Below, piece after piece: positions 44,058 through 53,137 of a stretch of DNA of 64,000 nt. Below the pieces are notes generated by a model. That model was not told where the DNA came from and searched no databases. It saw only the letters and a program-made list of their open reading frames with translations. Source of the stretch: Taklimakanibacter deserti (lineage in GTDB: Bacteria; Pseudomonadota; Alphaproteobacteria; Rhizobiales; Aestuariivirgaceae); contig QORU01000010.1 in assembly GCA_003574785.1 (NCBI GenBank), forward strand, positions 186,001 through 250,000. Direction: 5' to 3'. Each line of letters begins with the position of its first letter. Position 1 is the first letter of the stretch. The position numbers and the translations under genes are program-made.

Positions 44058-44996
44058 TTAAGCTTGCGCCGGCTCCTCGGCGACCTCGAGCCTGCGGCCT
44101 GTGCGGATCGCCGCATATGAATAGATGGCGAGCGCCGCCCAGAGCATGGCGAAGGACAGCCAGCGCCAGAAATCCATCGGCTCGCCGAAGATGAACACCG
44201 CGGTGAGGAAGACGAGCGAGGGCGAGATATATTGCATCAGTCCAGCGGTCGAGTAGCGGATGCGCTTGATCGCCGCGGCGAAGAACAGGAGCGCCCCCGC
44301 CGTGAGCGCGCCGCAGCCCATCAGCATCAGCGTATAGAAGGGCGTCGTCAGGAATGCCGCCTGTCCGGTTTCTCCCATCCACAGCGCGACAGCGAGAGCG
44401 GGGAGAAAGAGGATCAGCACCTCGATGAAGAAGCCTTGCGTCGCACCGACATCGACCGTCTTGCGGATGAAGCCATAGAGACAGAAGGTAGCCCCCAGCA
44501 TCAGGCCGAGCCACGGCACGACGCCGAGCGCGATCGTCTGGATCACCACCGCGGTGACCGCGATCGCGATCGCGACCAGTTGCGTGCGCGTAAAGCGCTC
44601 GCCCAGGAACAGAGCGCCCACAACCACATTGAGAAGCGGATTGATGTAGTAGCCAAGGCTCGCCTCGATGGTGCGCCCGTTCTGGATGGCCCAGATGTAG
44701 AAGCCCCAGTTGAAGACGATCAGAAAGCTTGTCAGCGTCAGGGTCGCGACAATCCGCGGCTTCGCCAGAGCGCGGCGCACATCGTCGAACTGGCCGAGGA
44801 ACCATATGACGGCAAAGGCGATGACGAGCGACCACAGGCCGCGATGCACCGCGATCTCGACCGGCGAGACCTTGTCGATCAGCTTGAAGTAATAGGCCAT
44901 CAGGCCCCAGAAGATATGGGCCGTGATGCAATAGAGGATCCCCTTCTTGGCCTCGGAAAGGCTCGTGGAGGAAATCGGCTGATCGATGGCGGACAT
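44058..44996 (-). CDS. rarD: EamA-family transporter RarD, copy 1
   Basis: A 312-residue DMT-superfamily protein with ten predicted helices, starting MSAIDQPISSTSLSEAKKGI. 'HIFWGLMAYYFKLIDKVSPV', 'HRGLWSLVIAFAV' and 'FYIWAIQNGRTIEASLGYYI' are RarD hallmarks. It is roughly 70 percent identical by eye to the 45073-45993 product, so the two are a tandem duplication. RarD proteins are putative small-molecule permeases with no settled substrate. A 20-codon reading frame ends 11 bases before its ATG. Confidence 0.92.
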   Translation of the reverse strand: MSAIDQPISSTSLSEAKKGILYCITAHIFWGLMAYYFKLIDKVSPVEIAVHRGLWSLVIAFAVIWFLGQFDDVRRALAKPRIVATLTLTSFLIVFNWGFYIWAIQNGRTIEASLGYYINPLLNVVVGALFLGERFTRTQLVAIAIAVTAVVIQTIALGVVPWLGLMLGATFCLYGFIRKTVDVGATQGFFIEVLILFLPALAVALWMGETGQAAFLTTPFYTLMLMGCGALTAGALLFFAAAIKRIRYSTAGLMQYISPSLVFLTAVFIFGEPMDFWRWLSFAMLWAALAIYSYAAIRTGRRLEVAEEPAQA

Positions 44997-45007
44997 GGGC
45001 GGCGGGT

Positions 45008-45070
45008 TTACCGGGATAAGGCCTCTCGGACCACCCGGAACACGGCATGGGTCACATGTATAAGGTGCAC
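45008..45070 (-). CDS. Candidate 20-codon leader frame before rarD copy 1
   Basis: GTG at 45070, two bases after the stop of rarD copy 2, opens a 20-codon frame that ends 11 bases before rarD copy 1. It contains 'THAVFRVV', also present in the frame before copy 2; a 26-bp block (45028-45053) is identical to 46023-46048. It may be a leader peptide, a coupling device or merely a conserved DNA/RNA element. Confidence 0.35.
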   Translation of the reverse strand: MHLIHVTHAVFRVVREALSR

Positions 45071-45072
45071 CC

Positions 45073-45993
45073 TTACGCCGGGGCGGGTTCGCGCATCTGC
45101 TCGAGGGCCGAATATGAATAGATGGCAAGCGCCACCCAGAGCAGAGCGAAAGCGAACCAGCGCCAGCCGTCCATCGGCTCGCCGAAGATGAAGACAGCCG
45201 TGAGGAAGACGAGCGAGGGCGAGATATATTGCAGCAGGCCCGCGGTCGAATAGCGGATGCGCTTGATGGCCGCGGCGAAGAACAGAAGCGCGACCGCCGT
45301 CAGGACGCCGCAGCCCATCAGCATCAGCGTGTAGAAAGGCGTCGTCAGGAACTTCGCCTCGCCGGTGCTGTCGAGCCAGAATGCCATGGCGAGCGAGGGC
45401 ACGAAAATCACCAGCACTTCGATGAAGAAGCCTTCGGTGGCGCCGACCGGCGTGGTCTTGCGGATAAGGCCGTAGAGGCAGAAGCTCGCGCTCAGCATCA
45501 GGCCGAGCCAGGGCACTATCCCTGAGGCAATGGTCTGGATCAGAACCGCGACGACCGCGAGGATGATGGCGACCAGCTGAAGACGGCTGAAGCGCTCGCC
45601 CAGAAACAAGGCGCCGGCCACGACATTCATCAGCGGGTTGACATAGAAGCCGAGGGTCGCCTCGATGGTGCGGCCATGCTGGATCGCCCAGATATAGAAG
45701 CTCCAGCCGAAGAGGATCAGCAAGCCGGTGAAACACAAGGTCAGGAGAATGCGCGGATTGGCCATGGCGCGGCGGACATTGTCGAACTGCCCCAGATGCC
45801 AGATGACGGCGAGCCCGACGACGATCGACCACAGGCCGCGATGAACCGCGATCTCGACCGGCGATGCGTCCTCGATGAGCTTGAAATAGTAGGCCATGAC
45901 GCCCCAGACGACATGGGCTGCCACGCAATAGGCGACGCCCTTTCTGGCCTCGGAAGGGCCGTCGGCAAAGGCAGGCCGATCGATGGCGGACAT
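45073..45993 (-). CDS. rarD: EamA-family transporter RarD, copy 2
   Basis: A 306-residue paralogue of the neighbouring RarD, starting 'MSAIDRPAFADGPSEARKGV'. The same conserved stretches are present: 'YYFKLIEDASPVEIAVHRGL', 'NPLMNVVAGALFLGERFSRL' and 'AAAIKRIRYSTAGLLQYISP'. The two ends differ most (N-terminal 10 to 20 residues and the C-terminal tail), as expected of an older duplication. It lies 76 bases after the cimA stop, with its own 20-codon frame in between, and may be co-transcribed with cysS-cimA. Confidence 0.92.
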   Translation of the reverse strand: MSAIDRPAFADGPSEARKGVAYCVAAHVVWGVMAYYFKLIEDASPVEIAVHRGLWSIVVGLAVIWHLGQFDNVRRAMANPRILLTLCFTGLLILFGWSFYIWAIQHGRTIEATLGFYVNPLMNVVAGALFLGERFSRLQLVAIILAVVAVLIQTIASGIVPWLGLMLSASFCLYGLIRKTTPVGATEGFFIEVLVIFVPSLAMAFWLDSTGEAKFLTTPFYTLMLMGCGVLTAVALLFFAAAIKRIRYSTAGLLQYISPSLVFLTAVFIFGEPMDGWRWFAFALLWVALAIYSYSALEQMREPAPA

Positions 45994-46002
45994 GATGGCG
46001 GT

Positions 46003-46065
46003 TTACCGGGCCTTGGCCTCGTGGACCACCCGGAACACGGCATGGGTCGCATGTTTGGCGCGCAC
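46003..46065 (-). CDS. Candidate 20-codon leader frame before rarD copy 2
   Basis: GTG at 46065, four bases after the cimA stop and preceded by AAAGG, opens a 20-codon frame that ends nine bases before rarD copy 2. It is the same length as the frame before copy 1, with the shared core 'THAVFRVV'. No homologue is recognised beyond this pair. Confidence 0.35.
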   Translation of the reverse strand: MRAKHATHAVFRVVHEAKAR

Positions 46066-46069
46066 GCCT

Positions 46070-47671
46070 TTAGGCCGCCAGGGCCACCTGTTCGCGCAGC
46101 AGTTTGAAGACGATCGAATCCGACAAGGCCTGGAAGGAGGCATCGACGATGTTGGGCGACACGCCGACGGTGAACCAGCGATTGCCCTGGCCATCACGGC
46201 TTTCGATCAGAACCCGGGTCGTCGCTCCCGTGCCGCTGTTGAGGATACGCACCTTGAAGTCGGCAAGCTCGAGATCGTCGATGAAGCGCTGATACTTGCC
46301 GAGGTCCTTGCGCAAGGCGACGTCGAGCGCGTTGACCGGGCCATTGCCTTCGCCGGCATTGATGAACACCTCGTCATCGACCTTAACCTTGACCACCGCC
46401 TCCGACACGGTGACGAGCTCGCCCAGCGCATTGTGCCGGTGCTCGACGATGACGCGGAAGGAGAGCACGTCGAAATAATGCGGCACGGTGCCGAGCATGC
46501 GGCGCGCCAGAAGCTCGAAGGAAGCGTCCGCTCCGTCATAGGCATAGCCTTGCGCTTCCCGTTCCTTCACCTCGCGCAGCAGCGCATCGAGCCGCGTATC
46601 GGATTTGTCCACGCTAAGCCCGATGCGCCCAAGCTCGGCCAGAAGATTGGACTTGCCCGCCTGGTCGGAGACCAGCACGCGGCGGCGATTGCCGACACTG
46701 TCCGGCGTCACATGCTCGTAGGTCTCGGGCTCCTTGACGATGGCCGAGGCATGGATGCCGGCCTTGGTGGCGAAGGCGCTCCGGCCCACATAGGGCGCCT
46801 GGCCGTTCGGGTTGCGGTTCAAGAGCTCGTCGAAGGCCCGCGAGACATGGGTCAGGGTCGCGAGCTTGTCTATCGTCACACCGGTCTCGAAGCGATCGGC
46901 GAATTCCTTCTTGAGCACGAGCGTCGGGATGATCGACACGAGATTGGCGTTGCCGCAGCGCTCGCCGATGCCGTTGAGCGTGCCCTGGACCTGGCGCACC
47001 CCCGCCTCGACCGCGGCCAGCGAGTTGGCGACGGCCTGCTCGGTGTCGTTATGGGCATGTATGCCGAGGTGATCGCCCGGAACGGTCTTGGTCACGGCAC
47101 GCACGATCTCCCCGACTTCCCGCGGCAAGGTCCCGCCATTGGTGTCGCACAGCACCACCCAGCGGGCGCCGGCGTCATAGGCGGTCTTCGCCACTTTCAG
47201 CGCATAGTCCGGATTGGCCTTGAAGCCGTCGAAGAAATGCTCGCAATCGAGCAGGACTTCCCGTCCGAGCAGCTTCGCATTCTCGATCGATTCCCGGATG
47301 GTGAGGAGATTTTCCTCATTCGTGGTCTCGAGCGCGACGCGGACATGATAGTCCCAGGATTTGGCGACGAAGCAGATCGCCTTGGCCTTGGCGCGCAAGA
47401 TATCCTGGAGGCCCGGGTCGTTGGACGCCGAGCGGCCCGGCCGCTTCACCATGCCGAAGGCGGTGAAGGTCGCCCGGGTCGGCCGGTCCTCGGCGAAGAG
47501 CGCCGTGTCGGTCGGGTTGGCGCCCGGATAGCCGCCCTCGATATAGTCGAGACCGAGCCCGTCGAGCATGCCCATGACCACGAGCTTGTCCTCGAGCGAG
47601 AAATCGACGCCCGGCGTCTGCTGGCCGTCGCGCAAGGTCGTGTCGAAGAGATAGAGGCGCTCGCGTGTCAT
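46070..47671 (-). CDS. cimA: (R)-citramalate synthase
   Basis: A 533-residue enzyme of the isopropylmalate-synthase family, TIGR00977 branch. '[20 protein letters not shown]' opens the barrel with the metal-binding Asp, and '[20 protein letters not shown]' supplies the HxH ligands. '[18 protein letters not shown]' and a C-terminal regulatory domain complete it. It condenses pyruvate and acetyl-CoA to citramalate, a threonine-independent route to isoleucine. Start at 47671 after GGGAGG, overlapping the cysS stop by four bases, so the two are coupled. Confidence 0.92.
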   Translation of the reverse strand: MTRERLYLFDTTLRDGQQTPGVDFSLEDKLVVMGMLDGLGLDYIEGGYPGANPTDTALFAEDRPTRATFTAFGMVKRPGRSASNDPGLQDILRAKAKAICFVAKSWDYHVRVALETTNEENLLTIRESIENAKLLGREVLLDCEHFFDGFKANPDYALKVAKTAYDAGARWVVLCDTNGGTLPREVGEIVRAVTKTVPGDHLGIHAHNDTEQAVANSLAAVEAGVRQVQGTLNGIGERCGNANLVSIIPTLVLKKEFADRFETGVTIDKLATLTHVSRAFDELLNRNPNGQAPYVGRSAFATKAGIHASAIVKEPETYEHVTPDSVGNRRRVLVSDQAGKSNLLAELGRIGLSVDKSDTRLDALLREVKEREAQGYAYDGADASFELLARRMLGTVPHYFDVLSFRVIVEHRHNALGELVTVSEAVVKVKVDDEVFINAGEGNGPVNALDVALRKDLGKYQRFIDDLELADFKVRILNSGTGATTRVLIESRDGQGNRWFTVGVSPNIVDASFQALSDSIVFKLLREQVALAA

Positions 47672-48999
47672 CGCTTCACCTCCCAGCTCGTCGTGCCGTC
47701 CTTGTTGTCCATGACGACGACGCCCAAAGCGTCGAGCTCGTTCCTGAGCCGGTCGCTCTCGGCCCAATTGCGCGCGCCACGCGCTTTGAGGCGCGCCGCG
47801 ATCAGCTCGTTGACCTTGTGCTCATCGATCTTGGCGGCCTTGTCCTCGACATGCTTGCCGGTGAAGCCCAGCGCATTGAGCGTCGCGCCGAGCTCCGCCT
47901 GGAAATTCGGCCGGTCGAGCGTATGCAGCTCGGCAATGGCGCGCGGCGTGTTGAGGTCGTCGCACAGGGCTTCGAGCACGGCGGGCGAGAAGCGCACATC
48001 CTCGGTGAGGCGTGCTGAGGCGGAATTATAGAAGCCGTCGAGGATGCGGCGGCTCTCCTCGAGTCCCTTCACCGTCCAGTCGATCGGCTGGCGGTAATGG
48101 GTGCGCAGCATGTTGAAGCGCAGGATCTCGCCCGGCCAATCCTTGAGCAGCTCGTTGATGGTCAGGAAATTGCCGAGGCTCTTCGACATCTTCTGGCCGT
48201 CGATCTGCAGGAAGCCGTTGTGCATCCAGACATTGGCCATGACTTTGAGGCCGAAGGCGCAGCGCGTCTGCGCCACCTCGTTCTCGTGATGCGGGAAAAT
48301 GAGGTCGATGCCGCCGCCATGGATGTCGAAGGTCTCGCCCAGATGCTTCCACGACATGGCCGAGCATTCGATATGCCAGCCGGGCCGGCCCCTGCCCCAC
48401 GGGCTGTCCCAGCCCGGAAGATCGGGGCCTGAGGGCTTCCACAGGACGAAATCCATCTCGCCCTTCTTGTAGGGCGCCACGTCGATGCGGGCGCCGGCGA
48501 TCATGTCGTCGAGCGGGCGGCGCGACAGCTTGCCGTAATCCTTCATCGAGGGCACGTCGAAGAGCACATGGCCTTCCGCCACATAGGCATGGCCCGTGGC
48601 GATCAGCTTCTCGATGATGGTGATGATCTCAGGGATCGTGCCGGTCGCGCGGGGCTCATGCGTCGGCTCAAGCACGTTGAGAGCGGCAATATCCTCATGG
48701 AACTGGTGCGTCGTGCGGCTCGTCAGCTCGCCGATCGCGACGCCTTCTTCCTTGGCCTTGGCATTGATCTTGTCGTCGATGTCGGTGATGTTGCGCACAT
48801 AGGTGACGTGCTCGGCGCCATAGAGATGGCGCAAGAGCCGGAACAGCATATCGAAGACGATGATCGGCCGGGCATTGCCGATATGGGCATAGTCATAGAC
48901 GGTCGGGCCGCAGACATACATGCGGATCGCCTTGGGATCGATCGGCTTGAAGACGTCCTTGGCTCGGGTCAGGGTATTGTAAAGTTTCAGGGTGGCCAT
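47668..48999 (-). CDS. cysS: Cysteinyl-tRNA synthetase
   Basis: A 443-residue class I synthetase, near the family's usual 460. The HIGH-equivalent is HIGN in '[17 protein letters not shown]', and KMSKS is present as '[15 protein letters not shown]'. The zinc site is represented by Cys29 in 'MYVCGPTVY' and by '[20 protein letters not shown]' and '[15 protein letters not shown]'. It charges tRNA-Cys. It heads the leftward cysS-cimA unit. Confidence 0.96.
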   Translation of the reverse strand: MATLKLYNTLTRAKDVFKPIDPKAIRMYVCGPTVYDYAHIGNARPIIVFDMLFRLLRHLYGAEHVTYVRNITDIDDKINAKAKEEGVAIGELTSRTTHQFHEDIAALNVLEPTHEPRATGTIPEIITIIEKLIATGHAYVAEGHVLFDVPSMKDYGKLSRRPLDDMIAGARIDVAPYKKGEMDFVLWKPSGPDLPGWDSPWGRGRPGWHIECSAMSWKHLGETFDIHGGGIDLIFPHHENEVAQTRCAFGLKVMANVWMHNGFLQIDGQKMSKSLGNFLTINELLKDWPGEILRFNMLRTHYRQPIDWTVKGLEESRRILDGFYNSASARLTEDVRFSPAVLEALCDDLNTPRAIAELHTLDRPNFQAELGATLNALGFTGKHVEDKAAKIDEHKVNELIAARLKARGARNWAESDRLRNELDALGVVVMDNKDGTTSWEVKR

Positions 49000-49268
49000 A
49001 AGCTTCTCTGGGGCTTGCCGGCCCGGAGGATCGCTTTGATCGAAATTGAGGAAAAGCGGCCGCCAGCCAGCGTTTGTGCGCTAGGTGCAAATAATAATGC
49101 CGCACATGTGAACGGCATATTTCCGGGCGGTTGTCATGGGCTGGCAAAATGGCCGAACTGTCCCCTCCCGTCAAGCCTGACCAGTTCCGCAGGGTTGATA
49201 TGACCTTTCGGCCCTAGCCGGGCCTTGAATTTCCCCCTTAAGGTCGCTGAAACAGGAGAGAATCGGGC

Positions 49269-50126
49269 TTGCCGCAGCAGTCGACAGCACAAGCGGCCAT
49301 CTGGATGGGAGGATGGCTTGTCAATACACTTGCGCTCAGCGTCGCCGGCCGCGAGCTCGGTCACGATATCCCGGTCTTCGTGACCATGATCTTCCGCAGC
49401 GTGATCGCGGTCGCGATCCTCACCCCGATCGTCCTCTATTACGGCGGTTTCAGCGGCCGCTTCACCAATCTCAGGCTCAATATCGTCCGCAACATCGTGC
49501 ATTACGGCGCGCAGTATTCGTGGTTCATGGCGCTCGCCCTCATCCCGCTCGCCCAGGTCGTCGCGATCGAATTCACCATGCCGATCTGGGGCGCCCTCAT
49601 CGCCGCCCTGTTCCTCGGCGAGAAGCTCAACCGCTTCAAGCTCACGGCCATTGCGCTGGGCTTCGTCGGCATCCTGCTCATCGTCAAGCCGGGTACCGCG
49701 CATATCGATGAAGGCCATGCCGTGGCGCTCCTGGCGGCGGTCGGCTTCGCCATCTCGGTCGCGATGACCAAAATCATCACCCGCACGGATTCGGCGCTCA
49801 CCGTCATCTTCCTGATGTTCCTGATCCAGACGGTGATCGGCGCGGTGCCGGCCTACCTCGTGTGGAAATGGCCAGAGCCGCACAACTGGGTATGGGTCGC
49901 GGTGGTCGCCCTCGCCGGCACCTTCTCGCATTACTGCCTGTCGAAGGCGATCTCGCTCGCCGACATGACGATCGTGACCCCCCTGGACTTCCTGCGCGTG
50001 CCCTTGACCGTGCTCGTCGGCTACTGGATCTATCGGGAAGGCTTCGACTTCTATTCGATCATCGGCACCCTGCTCATCCTGGGCGCCAACACCCTCAACC
50101 TCTTCAAAGCCAGGCAAACCGCATGA
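49269..50126 (+). CDS. EamA-family (DMT) transporter, first of three
   Basis: A 285-residue membrane protein with about ten hydrophobic segments in two EamA repeats. It starts at TTG 49269 preceded by AGGAGAG, giving MPQQSTAQAAIWMGGWLVNT. 'ALALIPLAQVVAIEFTMPIW' and 'FLRVPLTVLVGYWIYREGFD' are typical of drug/metabolite exporters. Its last four bases overlap the next transporter gene, so they are coupled. The substrate is unknown. Confidence 0.88.
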   Translation: MPQQSTAQAAIWMGGWLVNTLALSVAGRELGHDIPVFVTMIFRSVIAVAILTPIVLYYGGFSGRFTNLRLNIVRNIVHYGAQYSWFMALALIPLAQVVAIEFTMPIWGALIAALFLGEKLNRFKLTAIALGFVGILLIVKPGTAHIDEGHAVALLAAVGFAISVAMTKIITRTDSALTVIFLMFLIQTVIGAVPAYLVWKWPEPHNWVWVAVVALAGTFSHYCLSKAISLADMTIVTPLDFLRVPLTVLVGYWIYREGFDFYSIIGTLLILGANTLNLFKARQTA

Positions 50127-51031
50127 GCAGCGATGCCCTTCACTTGAACAGGGATGCCGTCGCGCACCACCGCCTTGGCCTGGCGCTGGTGGCGCTTGCC
50201 GCTCTGTTCTGGTCGACCGGCGGCATCTTCGTGCGGCTCATCACCACCGATCTCATGACCATGCTGTTCCTGCGCGGCGTCTTCTCGGGCTCCGCGGTGC
50301 TGCTCGTCTATCTCTTGCTCGAGGGCAAAGCGGGACTGATGCGGCTGAAAAGCCTGTCGGCGCCGGTCTTCGCGGTGGCCGCCCTGTCCGCCATGAGCAT
50401 GATCTCAGGCATCGGATCGATGCGCTTCACCACCATCGCCGAGGCGCTGATCATCTATGCGACCGTGCCGTTCATGACGGCCGCCCTTGCCTTCTTCGTC
50501 CTGCGCGAAGTGCCGAGTCTCAGCACGCTCATCGCCGGGGTCGTCGCCCTCGCCGGCGTTGGGATCATGCTCAAGGATGCCTCATGGGACGGAAGCCTGT
50601 TCGGCAAAGGCCTCGCCGTCTTCATGACGCTCGGCATGGCCGGGATGACGACGATCATGCGGCGGCATCAGGATGTGCCGATGCTGCCGGCGATGGCGCT
50701 TTCCGCCTGGATGTGCTCCTCGATAACCTTCTGGTTTGCCTCTCCCTTGTCGGTCACCGGCCAGGACCTTCTCCTCATCGCGCTCTTCGGCATCGTGCAG
50801 AATGCGACCGGCCTCGTGCTCTATGCCATCTGGTCGCGCAAGATCCCGGCCGCCGAAGCGACCTTGATCGCAGCGCTCGAAGTTCCTTTCACGCCTCTAT
50901 GGGTCTGGCTTTTCCTCGGCGAAGTGCCGGCCGGGACCGTGCTTATCGGCGGTGGCATCGTCATGCTGGCGCTCTTCGGCCATATCCTCACCGAAATGAG
51001 GCCCAGACGGGCTTTGCCGCCGCCCGTCTGA
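50123..51031 (+). CDS. EamA-family (DMT) transporter, second of three
   Basis: 302 residues from the ATG within an ATGA overlap at 50123. Two EamA repeats: 'ALFWSTGGIFVRLITTDLMT' starts the first, and 'VLYAIWSRKIPAAEATLIAA' with 'PLWVWLFLGEVP' lies in the second. Clearly paralogous to the next gene product (shared 'IPAAEATL..AL.VP..P.WVWL'). It should have both ends in the cytoplasm. No substrate can be inferred. Confidence 0.9.
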   Translation: MSSDALHLNRDAVAHHRLGLALVALAALFWSTGGIFVRLITTDLMTMLFLRGVFSGSAVLLVYLLLEGKAGLMRLKSLSAPVFAVAALSAMSMISGIGSMRFTTIAEALIIYATVPFMTAALAFFVLREVPSLSTLIAGVVALAGVGIMLKDASWDGSLFGKGLAVFMTLGMAGMTTIMRRHQDVPMLPAMALSAWMCSSITFWFASPLSVTGQDLLLIALFGIVQNATGLVLYAIWSRKIPAAEATLIAALEVPFTPLWVWLFLGEVPAGTVLIGGGIVMLALFGHILTEMRPRRALPPPV

Positions 51032-51073
51032 TCCTGACACGGTCTGGCAGCCCGATGCGGGATACTGCACCGC

Positions 51074-51955
51074 ATGCGCAGCGATGAGAATCAGCGATAT
51101 CTGGGCTGGATATTGGTCAGCCTTTCGGCCGTCGCCTGGTCGACCGCCGGCTTCTTCACCCGCCTCATCGATGAAGACGTCTGGACGATCCTGTTCTGGC
51201 GCGGCGTCTTCGGCGGCCTCGCTTTCCTGGTGATGACGGCGGTCCATCACCGCGGCAAGGTCATCGCGGCCTATGCGAGCCTCGGCGGCATGGGTCTGCT
51301 CCTGGCCCTCAATTGCGGGCTCGGCATGATCGCCTTCATCGGCTCGCTCATGCTGACGACGGTCGCCGATGTCTATGTGATCTATGCCACCGTGCCCTTC
51401 GTCACCGCGGGCGTCGCCTGGCTCATCCTGCGCGAGAAAGCCTCGTGGAGCGTGCTCGCGGCGAGCCTGCTCGCGGTTGTCGGCGTGGTGGTCATGCTGA
51501 CCGGCGCACGCTATGGCGGCAGCCTGCTGGGCCAGTTCGTCGCCTTCCTGATGACCCTCACCATGGCGCTGATGGCCGTCATCTTGCGCTGGAAGCGCGA
51601 CATCCCGATCATGCCGGCGCTCGGCCTTTCGGCCTGGATCACCGCCATCGTCGCCTTCTGGTTCTCGGATCCCTTCGACGTCTCGTCCTTCGACCTTGCC
51701 ATGCTGGCGCTTTTCGGCGTGACCCAGAGCGCACTCGGCCTCGTGCTGTTCAGTCTCGGCTCGCGCATGATCCCGGCCGCCGAGGCGACGCTGCTCACTG
51801 CCCTCGACGTGCCCCTCGCCCCTTTTTGGGTGTGGCTCGTTTTCGGTGAAGTGCCGAGCCCCTATACGCTCGCGGGCGGCATCATCGTGCTTCTGGCCGT
51901 CGCCGGCCATATCTGGCATGAGATGCGCAAGGAACCGGCCCTGGCTGCGCCATAG
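51074..51955 (+). CDS. EamA-family (DMT) transporter, third of three
   Basis: 293 residues starting 'MRSDENQRYLGWILVSLSAV'. It repeats the features of its upstream paralogue: 'WSTAGFFTRLIDEDVWTILF', 'YVIYATVPFVTAGVAWLILR' and 'SRMIPAAEATLLTALDVPLA'. It follows that gene by 42 bases. Tandem exporters of this type may form homo- or heterodimers; nothing in the sequence reveals the cargo. Confidence 0.9.
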   Translation: MRSDENQRYLGWILVSLSAVAWSTAGFFTRLIDEDVWTILFWRGVFGGLAFLVMTAVHHRGKVIAAYASLGGMGLLLALNCGLGMIAFIGSLMLTTVADVYVIYATVPFVTAGVAWLILREKASWSVLAASLLAVVGVVVMLTGARYGGSLLGQFVAFLMTLTMALMAVILRWKRDIPIMPALGLSAWITAIVAFWFSDPFDVSSFDLAMLALFGVTQSALGLVLFSLGSRMIPAAEATLLTALDVPLAPFWVWLVFGEVPSPYTLAGGIIVLLAVAGHIWHEMRKEPALAAP

Positions 51956-52015
51956 CGCACTTGCAAAATTCCACGACGCCAGGGCCGCTTCGCGCAATTT
52001 GGAAGAGGCCACAAC

Positions 52016-53023
52016 ATGAAGGTTGTCAGACTCTACTCGAAGAACGATCTCAGGGTGGAAGAAATCGAAGCGCCCGATGTGCTCGCTCCGCTTGAGGTCA
52101 GGGTCAGGGTTCTGGCAGCCGGCATCTGTGGTTCGGACATTCACAACTTTCGCACCGGCCAATGGATTTCAAGGAGCCCGTCGACTGCCGGACACGAATT
52201 CGCCGGCATCGTAACTCAGGTTGGCGATTCCGTTTTGTCGCTTCGCGTCGGAGACCGGGTGGTCGCTGACAGTCGTGTCGTTTGCGGCCGGTGCAGAAAT
52301 TGTGTGGAGGGTTATCCCCAGATCTGTGAAAAACTGGGGTTCGTGGGTGAGGTTGTCGATGGAGGATTTGCCGAGGAGGTCGTCCTCGATTGCGCATTGC
52401 TCCACAAGGTGGACGAATTTGCGGACGCAAGAGTGCTCGCGATGGCGGAGCCGACCGCGGTCGCATTGCATACGCTCAAACGCCTGGCAGCCCCTGCGGA
52501 CTCGGCCATTTTGATCGTTGGCTGCGGCCCCATTGGTGCCATTTGCGGTATCCTGGCTCGACATCGCGGGCATCGTTTGCTGCTTGCAGACAAATCCCCG
52601 GATCGTGCGAGCCTGGTGGCGCGGATCACAGCCGGTCAAGTGATCGATCTCCAGGCGGCCACGCAGCCGCGAGACCTTCCGCGCTTTGCAATCGATGCTA
52701 CCGGATCACCTCCGGTCGTTTCGCAGTTGGTGCACATCATGCCTGGCGGTGGCGCGATAGCCCTGGTTGGGCTGGGCTCTGGTGATTTAAGCATCAGCGC
52801 CAACCTCCTCGTGGAAAAGGAGATCAGGCTGACGGGCTGTCACGCCTTCAATGACGAATTGCCGGGGGCCATCAGGGCCTGCCAGGAATATTCCAATGAC
52901 TTTTCTGCAATCTTGGATGCCGAGATTACGCTGGACGACGTGCCGCGAGCATATGAATCCATAATCGCCGGAAGATCGAAGGCACCAAAGACCATAATTA
53001 GGCCCAATCCAGTATCGGGATAA
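52016..53023 (+). CDS. Zinc-dependent alcohol dehydrogenase, threonine/sorbitol dehydrogenase-like
   Basis: A 335-residue medium-chain dehydrogenase. The catalytic zinc is held by the Cys in AAGICGSDIHNF and the His-Glu in 'AGHEFAG'; the structural zinc by four Cys in 'CGRCRNCVEGYPQIC'; NAD by 'ILIVGCGPIGAICGI'. Typical substrates are polyols, threonine or sugar phosphates. Its base composition is more AT-rich and codon use more mixed than in the genes to either side, hinting at transfer. It lies 60 bases after the EamA gene and 114 bases before the flavin monooxygenase-like gene, all on the same strand. Confidence 0.85.
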   Translation: MKVVRLYSKNDLRVEEIEAPDVLAPLEVRVRVLAAGICGSDIHNFRTGQWISRSPSTAGHEFAGIVTQVGDSVLSLRVGDRVVADSRVVCGRCRNCVEGYPQICEKLGFVGEVVDGGFAEEVVLDCALLHKVDEFADARVLAMAEPTAVALHTLKRLAAPADSAILIVGCGPIGAICGILARHRGHRLLLADKSPDRASLVARITAGQVIDLQAATQPRDLPRFAIDATGSPPVVSQLVHIMPGGGAIALVGLGSGDLSISANLLVEKEIRLTGCHAFNDELPGAIRACQEYSNDFSAILDAEITLDDVPRAYESIIAGRSKAPKTIIRPNPVSG

Positions 53024-53137
53024 GCTAACCACTGCCCCATGAAATCGTAATTTCCGAGGGGCCCGTCCCTCGCTTACATTGACAGAAGAGCATCTTCCTA
53101 TCGGCGAAAGCCTCAGGAGGCTCCCAAGGGACGCAAA

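Noticed and set aside
53109..53122. Palindrome AGCCTC-AG-GAGGCT as a translation-blocking hairpin before the monooxygenase-like gene
   Set aside because: The AGGAGG inside it is about 17 bases from the chosen start, too far for the main ribosome-binding site, and a better-placed AAGGG exists.
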